Both the position numbers and the translations under genes were made by a program. From an uncultured Peptococcaceae bacterium (GTDB lineage: Bacteria; Bacillota; Peptococcia; Peptococcales; Peptococcaceae): a stretch of 64,000 nucleotides of DNA. Position 1 is the stretch's first letter; each line of letters opens with the position of its first letter. Of this stretch, positions 35,963 to 44,574 are shown piece after piece. The notes below the pieces were generated by a model that ran no database searches, had not been told where the DNA came from, and saw only the letters and a program-made list of their open reading frames with translations. The DNA lies in the NCBI GenBank assembly GCA_947254645.1, contig CAMYDW010000002.1, positions 1-64,000 of the forward strand. Reading direction: 5' to 3'.

Positions 35963-37030
35963 TTATTTATAAGGGTCCTCGGGAAAATTTTCTCCCAAAA
36001 GATGATATTCCTTTAATCGTGCCACATTGAGATAGCCCTCTAAGAGCTCATCGCCCACATAGCTTGTGATGATTTTTTCTACCCCAATCCCAGCCTCACG
36101 CAAATCGCTGGCAACCGCCGTATAAAGGCCAGTGTGGTGAATAAGTATTTGGCTCGGCTTGCTGTTTTGTCCAACAAAAAATTGCCACAAGCGGTGCAGA
36201 ACCGTTTCTGGGAAGCTCAATGGCGTGATGACCTCACTCCATTCCAAGATGCCCGTTTCCATATTCACCAAGAAAAAGGTCATCGGCAGCATGGATTTTT
36301 TATCCCCCTGTGCCACCGTGAGATAGAAGAAAAACAATTCATATATCCCTTGATTGCTCGGCAGATGGCGCAGACGTGCCGCACTAAATTCGTCTAATAC
36401 AGGAGGCAGTGGCTGTAGTAGCTTCTGCTGACTGAGCTGAAAACGAGGCAATGGCGTTGGCAAGCCATCATTCAAAGCAAAGGCTGGCGCCTCAAACAAC
36501 GCCCCATTGGACTTCAAGACACGCAAAGGCTGATAGGTTTCTAGCTGCTGATGAATCAAGAGCTGGCGAATCGCTGTCAAATAGCGGCCAATATGCTCCA
36601 AATCACGCTGGTCAACAATCGTTGCCAAGCCATAGCCAGGGCGCTGACGGCGAAAGGTGATGACACGGTCATCGTGGTTGCTGGCCACCTTTTTTTCAAA
36701 TAAATTGATATGAGGGGTGTTAAAGCCCACCTCTAAATAATAGCCGTCAAAATGATTGATAAGCTCCTCAGCAGAAAGATACTCCTCATTTGGCATGATG
36801 CTCCGCTCATCCAAATAAGCCGACAAGCCACGGCGCCCCAAGAGTAGGCGAATATCCTTGAAGCCCTCATCGTCTTCTTCAATCAATACCACCACATAGG
36901 CATCAGGATTGTCAGGGGGCATCAGCACAAAAGGCCCAATATTTGTTGCCCAAGGGTCTAACCGATAGACATCTTCTGCAATCGGATAGAGGGCATCAAT
37001 ATGAATCGTTTGCCACAGTTGTTCGTCCAT
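35963..37030 (-). CDS. Hypothetical protein
   Basis: A 355-residue soluble protein I cannot assign. It has a repeated WxxI / GPF / VVLIEEDDEG style beta-rich N-terminal half (about 1-140, ending RRQRPGYGLATIVDQRDL), and a second alpha/beta half (about 190-350) with PLPPVLDEFSAARLRHL and GQNSKPSQILIHHTGLY. No membrane or signal segment. ATG at 37030 follows AAGGAGG; an in-frame TTG two codons earlier is part of that leader. Similar two-domain proteins of unknown function occur in Bacillota. Confidence 0.7.
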   Translation of the reverse strand: MDEQLWQTIHIDALYPIAEDVYRLDPWATNIGPFVLMPPDNPDAYVVVLIEEDDEGFKDIRLLLGRRGLSAYLDERSIMPNEEYLSAEELINHFDGYYLEVGFNTPHINLFEKKVASNHDDRVITFRRQRPGYGLATIVDQRDLEHIGRYLTAIRQLLIHQQLETYQPLRVLKSNGALFEAPAFALNDGLPTPLPRFQLSQQKLLQPLPPVLDEFSAARLRHLPSNQGIYELFFFYLTVAQGDKKSMLPMTFFLVNMETGILEWSEVITPLSFPETVLHRLWQFFVGQNSKPSQILIHHTGLYTAVASDLREAGIGVEKIITSYVGDELLEGYLNVARLKEYHLLGENFPEDPYK

Positions 37031-37143
37031 CGTCAACCTCCTTCAATCATACCTCTATTATAGAGAGAAGAAAAATATTCCACAATAGGAAAATAACGTG
37101 GTATCAGCACAAAAGCAGTGCCTTTTTGAGGGCATTTTTATTT

Positions 37144-37521
37144 TTAATAGAGCTGTTTAATAAGGGCCTCTTGTAGTGTTTGAGAGAAGTTGACCCCTTT
37201 TTGAACGGCTCTATCATTCAGCCATTCAGGGATGGTGAGGTTTTTACGAATATATTTGCTGGATTTAGTGAGGTCAATGTCAACGGTTACATAGCTAACA
37301 AAGCCATGTTCTGGCTGTTTTATATCGTTAATATTAGATGGTTTAGGAATTGTTGGTTCTTCATTTTCTTCTGGTGTGAGGTGTAAACTCAATGCTTCTT
37401 GAGCGCTGCTCATCGCTTCCTCTGGTGTATCTCCATCAGAGAAACATCCTTCTATATCAGGAAAAGCGACCCAATAAGCACCTTCTTCTAGTGTAAAAAT
37501 GGCTGGATACATAAATTTCAT
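37144..37521 (-). CDS. hicB: HicB-family antitoxin
   Basis: A 125-residue antitoxin. The HicB partial RNase H-like fold is at about 3-50 (YPAIFTLEEGAYWVAFPDIEGCFSDGDTPEEAM), followed by a C-terminal ribbon-helix-helix-like segment (YIRKNLTIPEWLNDRAVQKGVNFSQTLQEAL). It should neutralise HicA and repress hicAB. ATG at 37521 is the best of three nearby starts relative to AAGGAG. Confidence 0.9.
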   Translation of the reverse strand: MKFMYPAIFTLEEGAYWVAFPDIEGCFSDGDTPEEAMSSAQEALSLHLTPEENEEPTIPKPSNINDIKQPEHGFVSYVTVDIDLTKSSKYIRKNLTIPEWLNDRAVQKGVNFSQTLQEALIKQLY

Positions 37522-37551
37522 TATATACATTCTCCTTAGTATTAGTAGGTT

Positions 37552-37728
37552 TTATTTCAATCCTGCTTGTTTCAGTATTGCGTGCAGTAGACCTTTCGTG
37601 AGTTCTTTACCATGGACTGGAACGGTGAGTGTTTGATCACCTTTTTTCATTTTATGATGACTGCCAGTGATTTTCTTTACTTCCCATCCGTTTTGTTGAA
37701 GTAGTTTAAGGAGCTCTTTGTCTTTCAT
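37552..37728 (-). CDS. hicA: HicA-family mRNA interferase toxin
   Basis: A 58-residue double-stranded RNA-binding-fold toxin: KELLKLLQQNGWEVKKITGSHHKMKK with the catalytic His in GSHH, and TVPVHGKELTKGLLHAILKQAGL. It cleaves mRNA. ATG at 37728 follows GGTGAGG; the frame extends upstream but into the promoter. Confidence 0.93.
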   Translation of the reverse strand: MKDKELLKLLQQNGWEVKKITGSHHKMKKGDQTLTVPVHGKELTKGLLHAILKQAGLK

Positions 37729-37747
37729 TGCCTCACCTTTTGATGTT

Positions 37748-37800
37748 ATTATAATGCGTATCATGCGTATTATCAATCAATAAATGCGCATCGTGTGTAT
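37748..37800 (-). promoter_or_regulatory. hicAB promoter with operator repeats in the spacer
   Basis: Minus-strand TTGATA (37776-37771), 17 bases, TATAAT (37753-37748). The spacer holds ATGCGTAT twice (37754-37761, 37763-37770, nine-base period); a second degenerate pair (37784-37791, 37793-37800) has the same period 30 bases away. This is the layout expected for HicB operator autoregulation. Confidence 0.75.
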
Positions 37801-37849
37801 TTATTGATGGAAGCGTGCTTAAAGGCGCAATTGGAATCTGGCAACTTTC

Positions 37850-37880
37850 GTTCATCCACCAATGATGGTGGATTTTTTAT
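37850..37880 (+). terminator. Hairpin terminator before the decarboxylase gene
   Basis: ATCCACCA and TGGTGGAT arms with a four-base loop and six T. No clear plus-strand gene precedes it, so it may insulate the decarboxylase from upstream transcription. Confidence 0.6.
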
Positions 37881-37948
37881 TGCTTCTTTCTATGAAAAAA
37901 GCTGGCAGTATAGTATAGTGAGACTATCATTTTTAAAGGAGAAAGACG

Positions 37949-39319
37949 ATGGATACACCACTTTTTGATGCCCTGTCGGCGCATGTGGCACGACAAACCA
38001 ACAGCTATCACACCCCTGGACACAAAAACGGCAGGCTCGTGCCAAAGGCCTTGCGTGAGGCATGGGGAGCGGGCATCTGGCGATATGATGCCACGGAAAT
38101 CACTGGCCTCGACAATTTGGCGCACCCAGAGGGGGTTTTGGCAGAGTCCATGAAGGGCTGGGCCAAAGCAAGAGGTTGTGTCGAGGTGCAGTATCTCTTA
38201 GGAGGCACGAGCCTTGGGCTAAAGGCGGCCCTCTATGCCCTTTGTCGTGGCAAGAAGGTATTTGTGCCTCGTCATGCCCACCAAAGCATCTATCAAGGCC
38301 TTGCCCTTGCTGGTGCCACCCCTGTTTTTCTCCCTGTGACCTTCGATGACACCTTGCATATTCCCCTTGGCATTGCAGTGGAGACCCTCAAGTCGATGGC
38401 CGCCCAACACCCTGATTGCCAACACATGGTGGTGGTGCACCCCACCTATCATGGCATCACCTGGCAAAATGCGGCCCTCTTTCAAGGAGCCAGTACCCTC
38501 GGCATCACCACCATTGTCGATGAGGCCCATGGGGCACATTTCTATGGCGAGGAGATGCCAGCCTCAAGCATCGCCCTTGGTGCCGATGTGGTCATCGCCA
38601 GTGCCCACAAGACCCTGCCCTGCCTCACCCAAGCCAGCGTGATGATGATATCCAATCCTGCCCTTGTCGATGCCCTCAAGGAGAGTGTGCGCCTCTTGCA
38701 TACCACCTCGCCCTCTTATCTCTTGATGGCGAGCCTAGAGATGGCTGGGGCTTGGCTCTTTGCCGAAGGGCCTACAGTGATGGCAGAGGGCCGTGCGAGG
38801 ATAGAGCGCTTGCGTGCCCAATTTGCCGACAATCCCGTCCTCACCATCGCCGAGGACAAGGCGTGGCATAGCGACCCTTTCAAATGCTATCTGGTGTCTG
38901 CCCACGTCAGCGGCGAAACCCTCGGCCAGCACCTTGAGGCCCATGGGCAAATGGTCGAGATGTGCGATGGCACTGGTGCCCTTCTCCTCATGCCCCTCGA
39001 TGGTGGCGACGCGGCCCTCGCCGATTGCCTCACCACCGTTGCCAATGCCCTCGCTCAATTACCAAAGGAAACCAAGCCACAGCCCTGCTATCTACCAACG
39101 CCACCTCCATGTGTCGTGCCAGTGGCAGAGGCATGGATGGCGCCACGTCACTATCTCCCCCTCAAGAAGGCCCTGCACCACGTGGCAGGAGGCATCTTAG
39201 AAGCCTATCCCCCAGGGATTCCTCTGGTGGTGCCAGGGGAGCGCATCACCCAAGAGGTCCTCGATGTGTGGCAACGTGCAGGACACTCCCTCGATGCGAC
39301 TGTCGCAGTGCTCTCTTGA
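37949..39319 (+). CDS. Orn/Lys/Arg decarboxylase-family PLP enzyme (YaaO-like)
   Basis: A 456-residue fold-type I PLP enzyme. SYHTPGHKNGRL (about 19-30), ITGLDNLAHPEG, GGTSLGLKAAL, VDEAHGAHFYGEEMP (PLP-binding Asp, about 190) and SAHKTLPCLTQAS (PLP lysine near 216) define the family; it decarboxylates a basic amino acid. In Bacillus the orthologue yaaO sits in the same tmk/holB neighbourhood, which supports orthology, though tmk is missing here. Which amino acid it uses is not resolved. Confidence 0.9.
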   Translation: MDTPLFDALSAHVARQTNSYHTPGHKNGRLVPKALREAWGAGIWRYDATEITGLDNLAHPEGVLAESMKGWAKARGCVEVQYLLGGTSLGLKAALYALCRGKKVFVPRHAHQSIYQGLALAGATPVFLPVTFDDTLHIPLGIAVETLKSMAAQHPDCQHMVVVHPTYHGITWQNAALFQGASTLGITTIVDEAHGAHFYGEEMPASSIALGADVVIASAHKTLPCLTQASVMMISNPALVDALKESVRLLHTTSPSYLLMASLEMAGAWLFAEGPTVMAEGRARIERLRAQFADNPVLTIAEDKAWHSDPFKCYLVSAHVSGETLGQHLEAHGQMVEMCDGTGALLLMPLDGGDAALADCLTTVANALAQLPKETKPQPCYLPTPPPCVVPVAEAWMAPRHYLPLKKALHHVAGGILEAYPPGIPLVVPGERITQEVLDVWQRAGHSLDATVAVLS

Positions 39320-39369
39320 AAACCACCCCCAAAAAGCATACAATAGAGGATAACATTGGAGGGGAAAAG

Positions 39370-40323
39370 ATGGCATTTAAAGACATCATCGGACAGCCAC
39401 AGGCTGTCAAACAACTACAACAAGCGTATCAGCATGGACGCATCAGCCATGCCTATCTTTTCGATGGCCCTGCTGGTGTTGGGAAATACCAAACCGCCCG
39501 TGCCCTTGCCAGTCTGCTCCTTTGTGAATCCCCTGTGGAAAATGAGCCTTGTGGCCACTGTCATGCTTGTCAGCAAATGGCCGCCCATACCCACATGGAT
39601 TATTTGGAAGTGGCACCAGAAGGCGCCAGCATCAAGGTCAAGCAAATTCGTGACCTGCGTCAGCGCTTGAGCAGTGCCTCTTACTATGGTGGCTACACCG
39701 TGGTGGTCATTCAAGAGGCCGACACCATGAATGTCGAAAGCGCCAATGCCCTCCTCAAAACCATCGAGGAGCCTCAAGGGCCGACCTGCTTTATTTTACT
39801 GACCACCCAAGCAGGTCGCTTGCCAGAAACCATTCATTCTCGTGTCCAGCTGGTGCGCTTTCACAAGCTTACCACTGCCCAGCTTGAGCAATATTTGCCA
39901 GATGTGCGACAGACCCCTCAAGGGGAAATGGCCCTCTTTTTTGCCAATGGCTCGTTGACCACCCTCAAAGACTACCTTGCCGATGAGGACTTGCTCAATC
40001 AGCGCATTGCCCAAAAAGCCTCCCTATATGCCTTGCTCGATGCCCTCACCACCACCCACGATGGCGAGCTGGTACAATATGCCCACAGCATCCAAGGCAG
40101 TCGCCAAGAAAAGCGCAACGACATTCGTGCCATGGTGCTTTTGGTGCGACACTACTACAAAGAACAACTCGATGACGCCCTTGCCCACGACAGGCCCATC
40201 GATCACTATATACCATTGTTTCAAAAAACCAAGACTGCCCTGGAGCGCCTTCAAACCAATACCGATGCCTCCAGTATCCTTGCAGTCCTACTGTTAGAAT
40301 TGGCGTATACCCTACGCCCTTAG
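39370..40323 (+). CDS. holB: DNA polymerase III delta prime subunit
   Basis: A 317-residue clamp-loader AAA+ subunit. P-loop GPAGVGKYQTARALA (about 37-51), zinc Cys cluster CGHCHAC with an upstream LLCES Cys, VVVIQEADTMNVESANALLKTIEEP (about 104-128) and HSRVQLVRF are typical. The P-loop Tyr replaces the usual Thr/Ser, in keeping with weak ATP use by delta prime. Start is ATG at 39370 after GGAGG; an open frame continues upstream through the decarboxylase. Confidence 0.93.
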   Translation: MAFKDIIGQPQAVKQLQQAYQHGRISHAYLFDGPAGVGKYQTARALASLLLCESPVENEPCGHCHACQQMAAHTHMDYLEVAPEGASIKVKQIRDLRQRLSSASYYGGYTVVVIQEADTMNVESANALLKTIEEPQGPTCFILLTTQAGRLPETIHSRVQLVRFHKLTTAQLEQYLPDVRQTPQGEMALFFANGSLTTLKDYLADEDLLNQRIAQKASLYALLDALTTTHDGELVQYAHSIQGSRQEKRNDIRAMVLLVRHYYKEQLDDALAHDRPIDHYIPLFQKTKTALERLQTNTDASSILAVLLLELAYTLRP

Positions 40324-40336
40324 AGAGGAGCTTCCT

Positions 40337-41416
40337 ATGCCGACAATTATTGGCGTACAATTTCAAAAAGCAGGAAAAATTTACTACTTTGACCCACTCG
40401 ACAACCAAGTGCGTCAAGACCAATATGTGATTGTAGAAACAGCAAGAGGCATCGAATATGCCCGAGTCGCCCTTGAAAATCATTGGGTGCCAGACGAAGA
40501 GGTGGTTGCCCCCCTCAAAAGCGTGATACGCATCGCCAACGAAGAAGATGCCATCACCTACGAAGAAAACCTCGTCCTCTCCCAAGAGGCGTATCAAATC
40601 TGCATGGAAAAAATCATCCAATGCAACCTCGAAATGAAGCTTGTCAACGTGGAATACACCTTCGACAGAGCCAAAATTATCTTCAACTTTACCGCCGATG
40701 AACGTGTCGATTTCAGAGAGCTCATCAAGGAATTGGCATCGGTGTTCCACACCCGCATCGAATTGCGTCAAATTGGCGTGCGTGACGAAGCCAAGATTGT
40801 CGGTGGCATCGGCATTTGTGGCCAACCCCTTTGCTGTCATCGCTTCTTAGGGGATTTCTCCCCAGTGTCCATCAAGATGGCAAAGGAGCAGAGCCTCTCC
40901 CTCAACCCAACCAAAATCAGTGGCTGCTGTGGACGCTTGCTCTGCTGTCTCACCTACGAAAACGAGCATTATGTCGAAAGCAACCGCCTTGCCAAGGAAG
41001 CAGGCAAAGCAGCCTGTGCTTGTGGCGGCAACTGCCCCTGCAAGCAAGTGCCCGATAGCCCAGAGGGGGAAACAGGTGTCACCCTCGAAGAAGAAATTGA
41101 AATCCTCGAGGAAGTCCTTGAGCCAATCCAAGAAAAGCCAGAGAAAAAAGAGCACCGTCCAAAAGGGGACAAAGCCCATCGTGGCGACAAGGCGCCAAAA
41201 GCAGAGCGACCAGCCAAGGCCGACAAGCCTCGCCCAAGCTCTCGCCCAAGGAAGCAAGCCCTCAACACCGAAATCACCATTGAAGAATACTGCGAAGATG
41301 GAGCGTTTTTAGATGAAGAACCAAGAAAGCAACGCCCAAACAAACCAAGAAAGCAACGTCCACGAGGCAACAAACGCCCAAACGGCAAGCGCCGACCAAA
41401 GCCAACCGCCGAATGA
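40337..41416 (+). CDS. ricT: PSP1-domain protein RicT (YaaT)
   Basis: A 359-residue protein. The PSP1 domain (about 1-230) has the cysteine cluster GGIGICGQPLCCHRF and ISGCCGRLLCCLTYENE, which binds an Fe-S cluster in the Y-complex (RicAFT) that acts with RNase Y in Bacillus. The C-terminal about 100 residues are Lys/Arg/Pro-rich and disordered (RPKGDKAHRGDKAPKA, PRKQRPNKPRKQRPRG), an unusually long basic tail that could bind RNA. The tail's DNA also encodes the start of trmN6 in another frame. Confidence 0.93.
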   Translation: MPTIIGVQFQKAGKIYYFDPLDNQVRQDQYVIVETARGIEYARVALENHWVPDEEVVAPLKSVIRIANEEDAITYEENLVLSQEAYQICMEKIIQCNLEMKLVNVEYTFDRAKIIFNFTADERVDFRELIKELASVFHTRIELRQIGVRDEAKIVGGIGICGQPLCCHRFLGDFSPVSIKMAKEQSLSLNPTKISGCCGRLLCCLTYENEHYVESNRLAKEAGKAACACGGNCPCKQVPDSPEGETGVTLEEEIEILEEVLEPIQEKPEKKEHRPKGDKAHRGDKAPKAERPAKADKPRPSSRPRKQALNTEITIEEYCEDGAFLDEEPRKQRPNKPRKQRPRGNKRPNGKRRPKPTAE

Positions 41417-42149
41417 TTTAGAATGGACCGACCTTAGCATTCATGGCTGGGGGCTGTACCAACGTCAGCATGGCCTGCGTTTTTCGATTGATGCCGTGCT
41501 CCTGTCTCACTTTGTCGCCCTCAAGGACGAGCTGCGTGTCATTGATGCCTGCACAGGCACAGGGGTGATTGCCTTTCTCATGGCCGCACGCCAAAAGAGC
41601 GCTCACATCCTCGGCATCGACATTCAGCCACAGCTCATCGCTAATGCCCACGCCAGTCGCAAGCGCAACGGCATCGAAGCCACCCATGTGGATTTTTCCC
41701 AGTGTGATATGCGCACCCAAGCCAAAGCCTATCGCCGACAATTCGACCTCATGACCTGCAATCCCCCTTTTTACAAGCTGGGGCATGGTGCCACCAGCCC
41801 AGACCAAGAGGTGGCAATGGCACGCCATGAGGTGAGCCTATCCCTGGCAGAGGTGTTCCAATTTGCCACAGTTGTCCTCAAGGAGCGTGGCAAATTGGCC
41901 ATGATTCATAGCACCTCACGCCTCGATGAAGTCATTGCCCTCGCCCTTGCTCACAAATGCAAGCCCACACGCCTACAGCTCGTCTATGCACGTACCAACG
42001 AGCCAGCCAAGCTATTTCTATTAGAATGCTGCTACCTCGGCGCCCAAACCCTCGTTGTCGAAGAACCCCTATACATCTATGACGATGCAGGCTGCTATCG
42101 TCCCACCATTCAATCGTGGTATCAAGGAGAGAACCCCCATGGAGAATAA
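41313..42149 (+). CDS. tRNA1(Val) (adenine37-N6)-methyltransferase TrmN6/YabB family
   Basis: A 278-residue class I methyltransferase. RFSIDAVLLSHFVAL, AdoMet motif VIDACTGTGVIAFLMAA (about 78-94) and the catalytic NPPFYK (about 148) match the TrmN6/YfiC family of N6-adenine tRNA methylases. ATG at 41313 with GGAG nine bases upstream is the only plausible start, which forces a 104-base overlap with ricT; the first about 34 residues are a low-complexity Asn/Gln/Ala-rich stretch. rsmI overlaps its end by eleven bases. Confidence 0.88.
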   Translation: MKNQESNAQTNQESNVHEATNAQTASADQSQPPNDLEWTDLSIHGWGLYQRQHGLRFSIDAVLLSHFVALKDELRVIDACTGTGVIAFLMAARQKSAHILGIDIQPQLIANAHASRKRNGIEATHVDFSQCDMRTQAKAYRRQFDLMTCNPPFYKLGHGATSPDQEVAMARHEVSLSLAEVFQFATVVLKERGKLAMIHSTSRLDEVIALALAHKCKPTRLQLVYARTNEPAKLFLLECCYLGAQTLVVEEPLYIYDDAGCYRPTIQSWYQGENPHGE

Positions 42150-42978
42150 TGGCATGCTATACCTTTGTGCCACCCCTATTGGCAATTTAGAAGACATCAC
42201 CCTGCGTGTCCTACGCACCCTCGAAAGTGTCGATGTCATCTATTGTGAAGACACCCGCAACAGCCTCAAGCTCTTGCGCCACTACGAAATCAACAAGCCC
42301 CTGCAAAGCTTCCATGATTTTTCAAGTGATGCCCAGCTGGCCAAAATTGTCCAAGCTGTCGCCGATGGCAAGGAAGTGGCGCTGATTTCCGATGCAGGTA
42401 TGCCAGGCATTTCCGACCCAGGCTATGCCCTCGTCAATGCCTTTCAAGAGGCCCATTTACCCTATACCGTTTTGCCAGGGGCCAGTGCCAGCGTCACCGC
42501 CCTTGTCCTCAGTGGCCTGCCAAGCGACCGTTTCAGCTTTGAAGGCTTCTTGCCCCGCAAAAACAAAGACCTCGACCAGCGTCTACAGCTCCTCGACCAA
42601 GCGACTGCTCCTACCATCATCTACGAATCCCCTCATCGCCTCGCAAAGACCCTCGAGACCTTTGCCAAGCGTTGGCCAGAGCGAGCCCTTGTGGCCACCA
42701 GAGAAATCAGCAAAAAATTTGAGGAAGTGGTACGAGGCACCACCGAAAGCGTCCTTGCGCACTTCGAAGAGCACCCCATCCGTGGGGAGTTTGTGCTGAT
42801 TCTTGGCGAAGCCACCACCACCCCACAAACCGAGGAAGACATTTTTGCCGCCGCCCTCGCCCATGCCCAAGCCCTTGTGGCAGAGGGAGAGAGCGTCAAC
42901 CAAGCAGCCAAAGACGCTGCCAAAAAATACCAGTGTCAAAAACGAACCCTCTACCAAGCCCTTTTAACCGATTCCTAG
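42139..42978 (+). CDS. rsmI: 16S rRNA (cytidine1402-2'-O)-methyltransferase RsmI
   Basis: A 279-residue tetrapyrrole-methylase-fold enzyme: LYLCATPIGNLEDITLRVL, CEDTRNSLKLLRHYEI, LISDAGMPGISDPGY and LPGASASVTALVLSGLP. ATG at 42139 follows AAGGAG and overlaps the previous gene. C-terminal HTH-like segment about 240-279. Confidence 0.95.
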   Translation: MENNGMLYLCATPIGNLEDITLRVLRTLESVDVIYCEDTRNSLKLLRHYEINKPLQSFHDFSSDAQLAKIVQAVADGKEVALISDAGMPGISDPGYALVNAFQEAHLPYTVLPGASASVTALVLSGLPSDRFSFEGFLPRKNKDLDQRLQLLDQATAPTIIYESPHRLAKTLETFAKRWPERALVATREISKKFEEVVRGTTESVLAHFEEHPIRGEFVLILGEATTTPQTEEDIFAAALAHAQALVAEGESVNQAAKDAAKKYQCQKRTLYQALLTDS

Positions 42979-42993
42979 AAAGGAGCACCCCCT

Positions 42994-43536
42994 ATGCATA
43001 GATTGCTGCGATTCCTCTATGGCATTGCTGGCCTATCAGTGTTGGCATACACCGTTCTGTCCTTTGTCTTTCTCTACGTGCAAGTGCCACCCCCAAGCCT
43101 TTCCCCACAGGTGCTATTGATGGTTATGGCAGCCCTTGCCTATATCGCCCTTGTGACAGGGCTGGTCATCCTTTTGCGTGGGCTTTTCTTCCATAGTAAG
43201 CACCACCATCACCTCACCCAAGAAGCAGAGGATGGCAGTGTGCTCATCACCGAGCGTGCCCTCAAAAATTGCGTGCGCACCACCCTCGGCACCCACAAAG
43301 ACGTGCAGGAAGGCAACGTCAAGCTCTCCATCAAACGTCGCAAAGGCATCTATCATTACAGCGTCAAGGTGTGGCTCGGCGTGCGTGAAGGTTTAAATCT
43401 CAGCGAATATGGGGATATCATAAGACAACACATTGCCAATGATTTGTCACGCCTCACAGGCAAACCCATTGCCCGTGTGGACATCCTGTTCTATGACCTA
43501 CCAAGCAAACAATCCGAAGGAGATGATGCCCAATGA
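42994..43536 (+). CDS. amaP: Alkaline shock response membrane anchor AmaP
   Basis: A 180-residue protein with two N-terminal TM helices (about 8-32, 42-66) and a cytoplasmic Asp23-related domain (about 80-175; ITERALKNCVRTTLG, VRVWLG-like VKVWLGVREG). It anchors Asp23 to the membrane. It overlaps the DUF2273 gene by four bases and is the first gene of amaP-DUF2273-asp23. Confidence 0.85.
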   Translation: MHRLLRFLYGIAGLSVLAYTVLSFVFLYVQVPPPSLSPQVLLMVMAALAYIALVTGLVILLRGLFFHSKHHHHLTQEAEDGSVLITERALKNCVRTTLGTHKDVQEGNVKLSIKRRKGIYHYSVKVWLGVREGLNLSEYGDIIRQHIANDLSRLTGKPIARVDILFYDLPSKQSEGDDAQ

Positions 43537-43817
43537 GTGACCAACAACCACCAATAGGCTTCTGGAAAAAGCTCGTGTCCTCACCAGCCTTCCGTGCCTA
43601 CCTCATCACCCATCGACACACCCTCCTCTATTCCACCATCGGCCTCGCCCTAGGCATTGGCTTTCTCACCCTTGGCTTTTGGCGCACCCTCCTGGTGGCA
43701 GGACTGATTTTCCTTGGCAACCTCATCGGCAGTGTCAAGGATGGCAACCCACGCCTCGCTCAACGTGTGGCACATTTTTACCATTATTGGATAGAGGACA
43801 ACCCCTTTATCAAATAA
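43533..43817 (+). CDS. DUF2273 small membrane protein
   Basis: A 94-residue protein with two closely spaced hydrophobic segments (about 30-50, 52-70; STIGLALGIGFLTLGFWRTLLVAGLIFLG broken by WR), typical of DUF2273 proteins found next to asp23. Role in the Asp23 membrane complex is inferred from neighbours. Confidence 0.82.
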   Translation: MSDQQPPIGFWKKLVSSPAFRAYLITHRHTLLYSTIGLALGIGFLTLGFWRTLLVAGLIFLGNLIGSVKDGNPRLAQRVAHFYHYWIEDNPFIK

Positions 43818-43886
43818 CCCCATCTTGTTTATTTTTTGTTACTTTTATGTAAAGAACCCCAACGATGCCTAAAGGAGGCGGTTTTT

Positions 43887-44297
43887 ATGTCAGAACAAAC
43901 AAATATTCCCCAAGATGCCCTACTCGTTGATGATGCAGTCATCGAAAAAATCACAGGCATTGCAGCCCGAGAAGTCCCTGGCGTCCTCGCCATGAAGGGC
44001 AGCCTCATGAGCGGCTTTGCCTCAAGCTTTTCAGGCAGTGCCAACCCTACCAAAGGGGTCACAGCCAGTGTCGAAGGCAACGCAGCGTCCATCGAGCTCA
44101 AAGTCATTCTCGAATACGGTGCCTCAGCGCCAGAGGTTTTTGAAAAAGTCAAAGCCACTGTGCGTCAGCAGGTGCACCACATGACAGGCCTCGTGGTCAA
44201 CGACCTGCAAATGCGTGTGGTCGATGTCATGACCCGCAGCGAGTACGACCGCAATCGCAAAGAAGCAGCCGATAAACAAACCATACTCCCTCAATAA
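43887..44297 (+). CDS. Asp23/Gls24 family envelope stress protein
   Basis: A 136-residue Asp23 protein: VIEKITGIAAREVPGVLAMKG near 20-40, VTASVEGNAASIELKVILEYG, and the DLQMRVVDV close. It forms membrane-associated assemblies with AmaP and responds to envelope stress. ATG at 43887 follows GGAGG; an open frame continues upstream without a start site. Confidence 0.9.
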   Translation: MSEQTNIPQDALLVDDAVIEKITGIAAREVPGVLAMKGSLMSGFASSFSGSANPTKGVTASVEGNAASIELKVILEYGASAPEVFEKVKATVRQQVHHMTGLVVNDLQMRVVDVMTRSEYDRNRKEAADKQTILPQ

Positions 44298-44304
44298 ACA
44301 CCCA

Positions 44305-44341
44305 CAAACGCCTTTTTCTTCGGAAAGAGGCGCTTTTTTCA
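44305..44341 (+). terminator. Terminator of the amaP-asp23 operon
   Basis: AACGCCT...AGAGGCGCTTTTTT hairpin (44307-44339). Confidence 0.8.
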
Positions 44342-44574
44342 TTTTGAGGGGTCTTTTTGTGATAAATCCCTGCGAACACCTTTTCGCACATTTTTGTAAC
44401 AATCTAACAAATATCCAGCAAAATCCCACCACTTAGGCATTTTTTCCATTAGAAGTTTTGTTCACTCTGTAACAGTTTTATGACAAAACATGTCAACCAC
44501 TAGGCAAGAGCCCATCTTTTTTATAGAATGGTATCACTGAGAATAGAACGGAAAATATTATCAACCGAAAGGAC

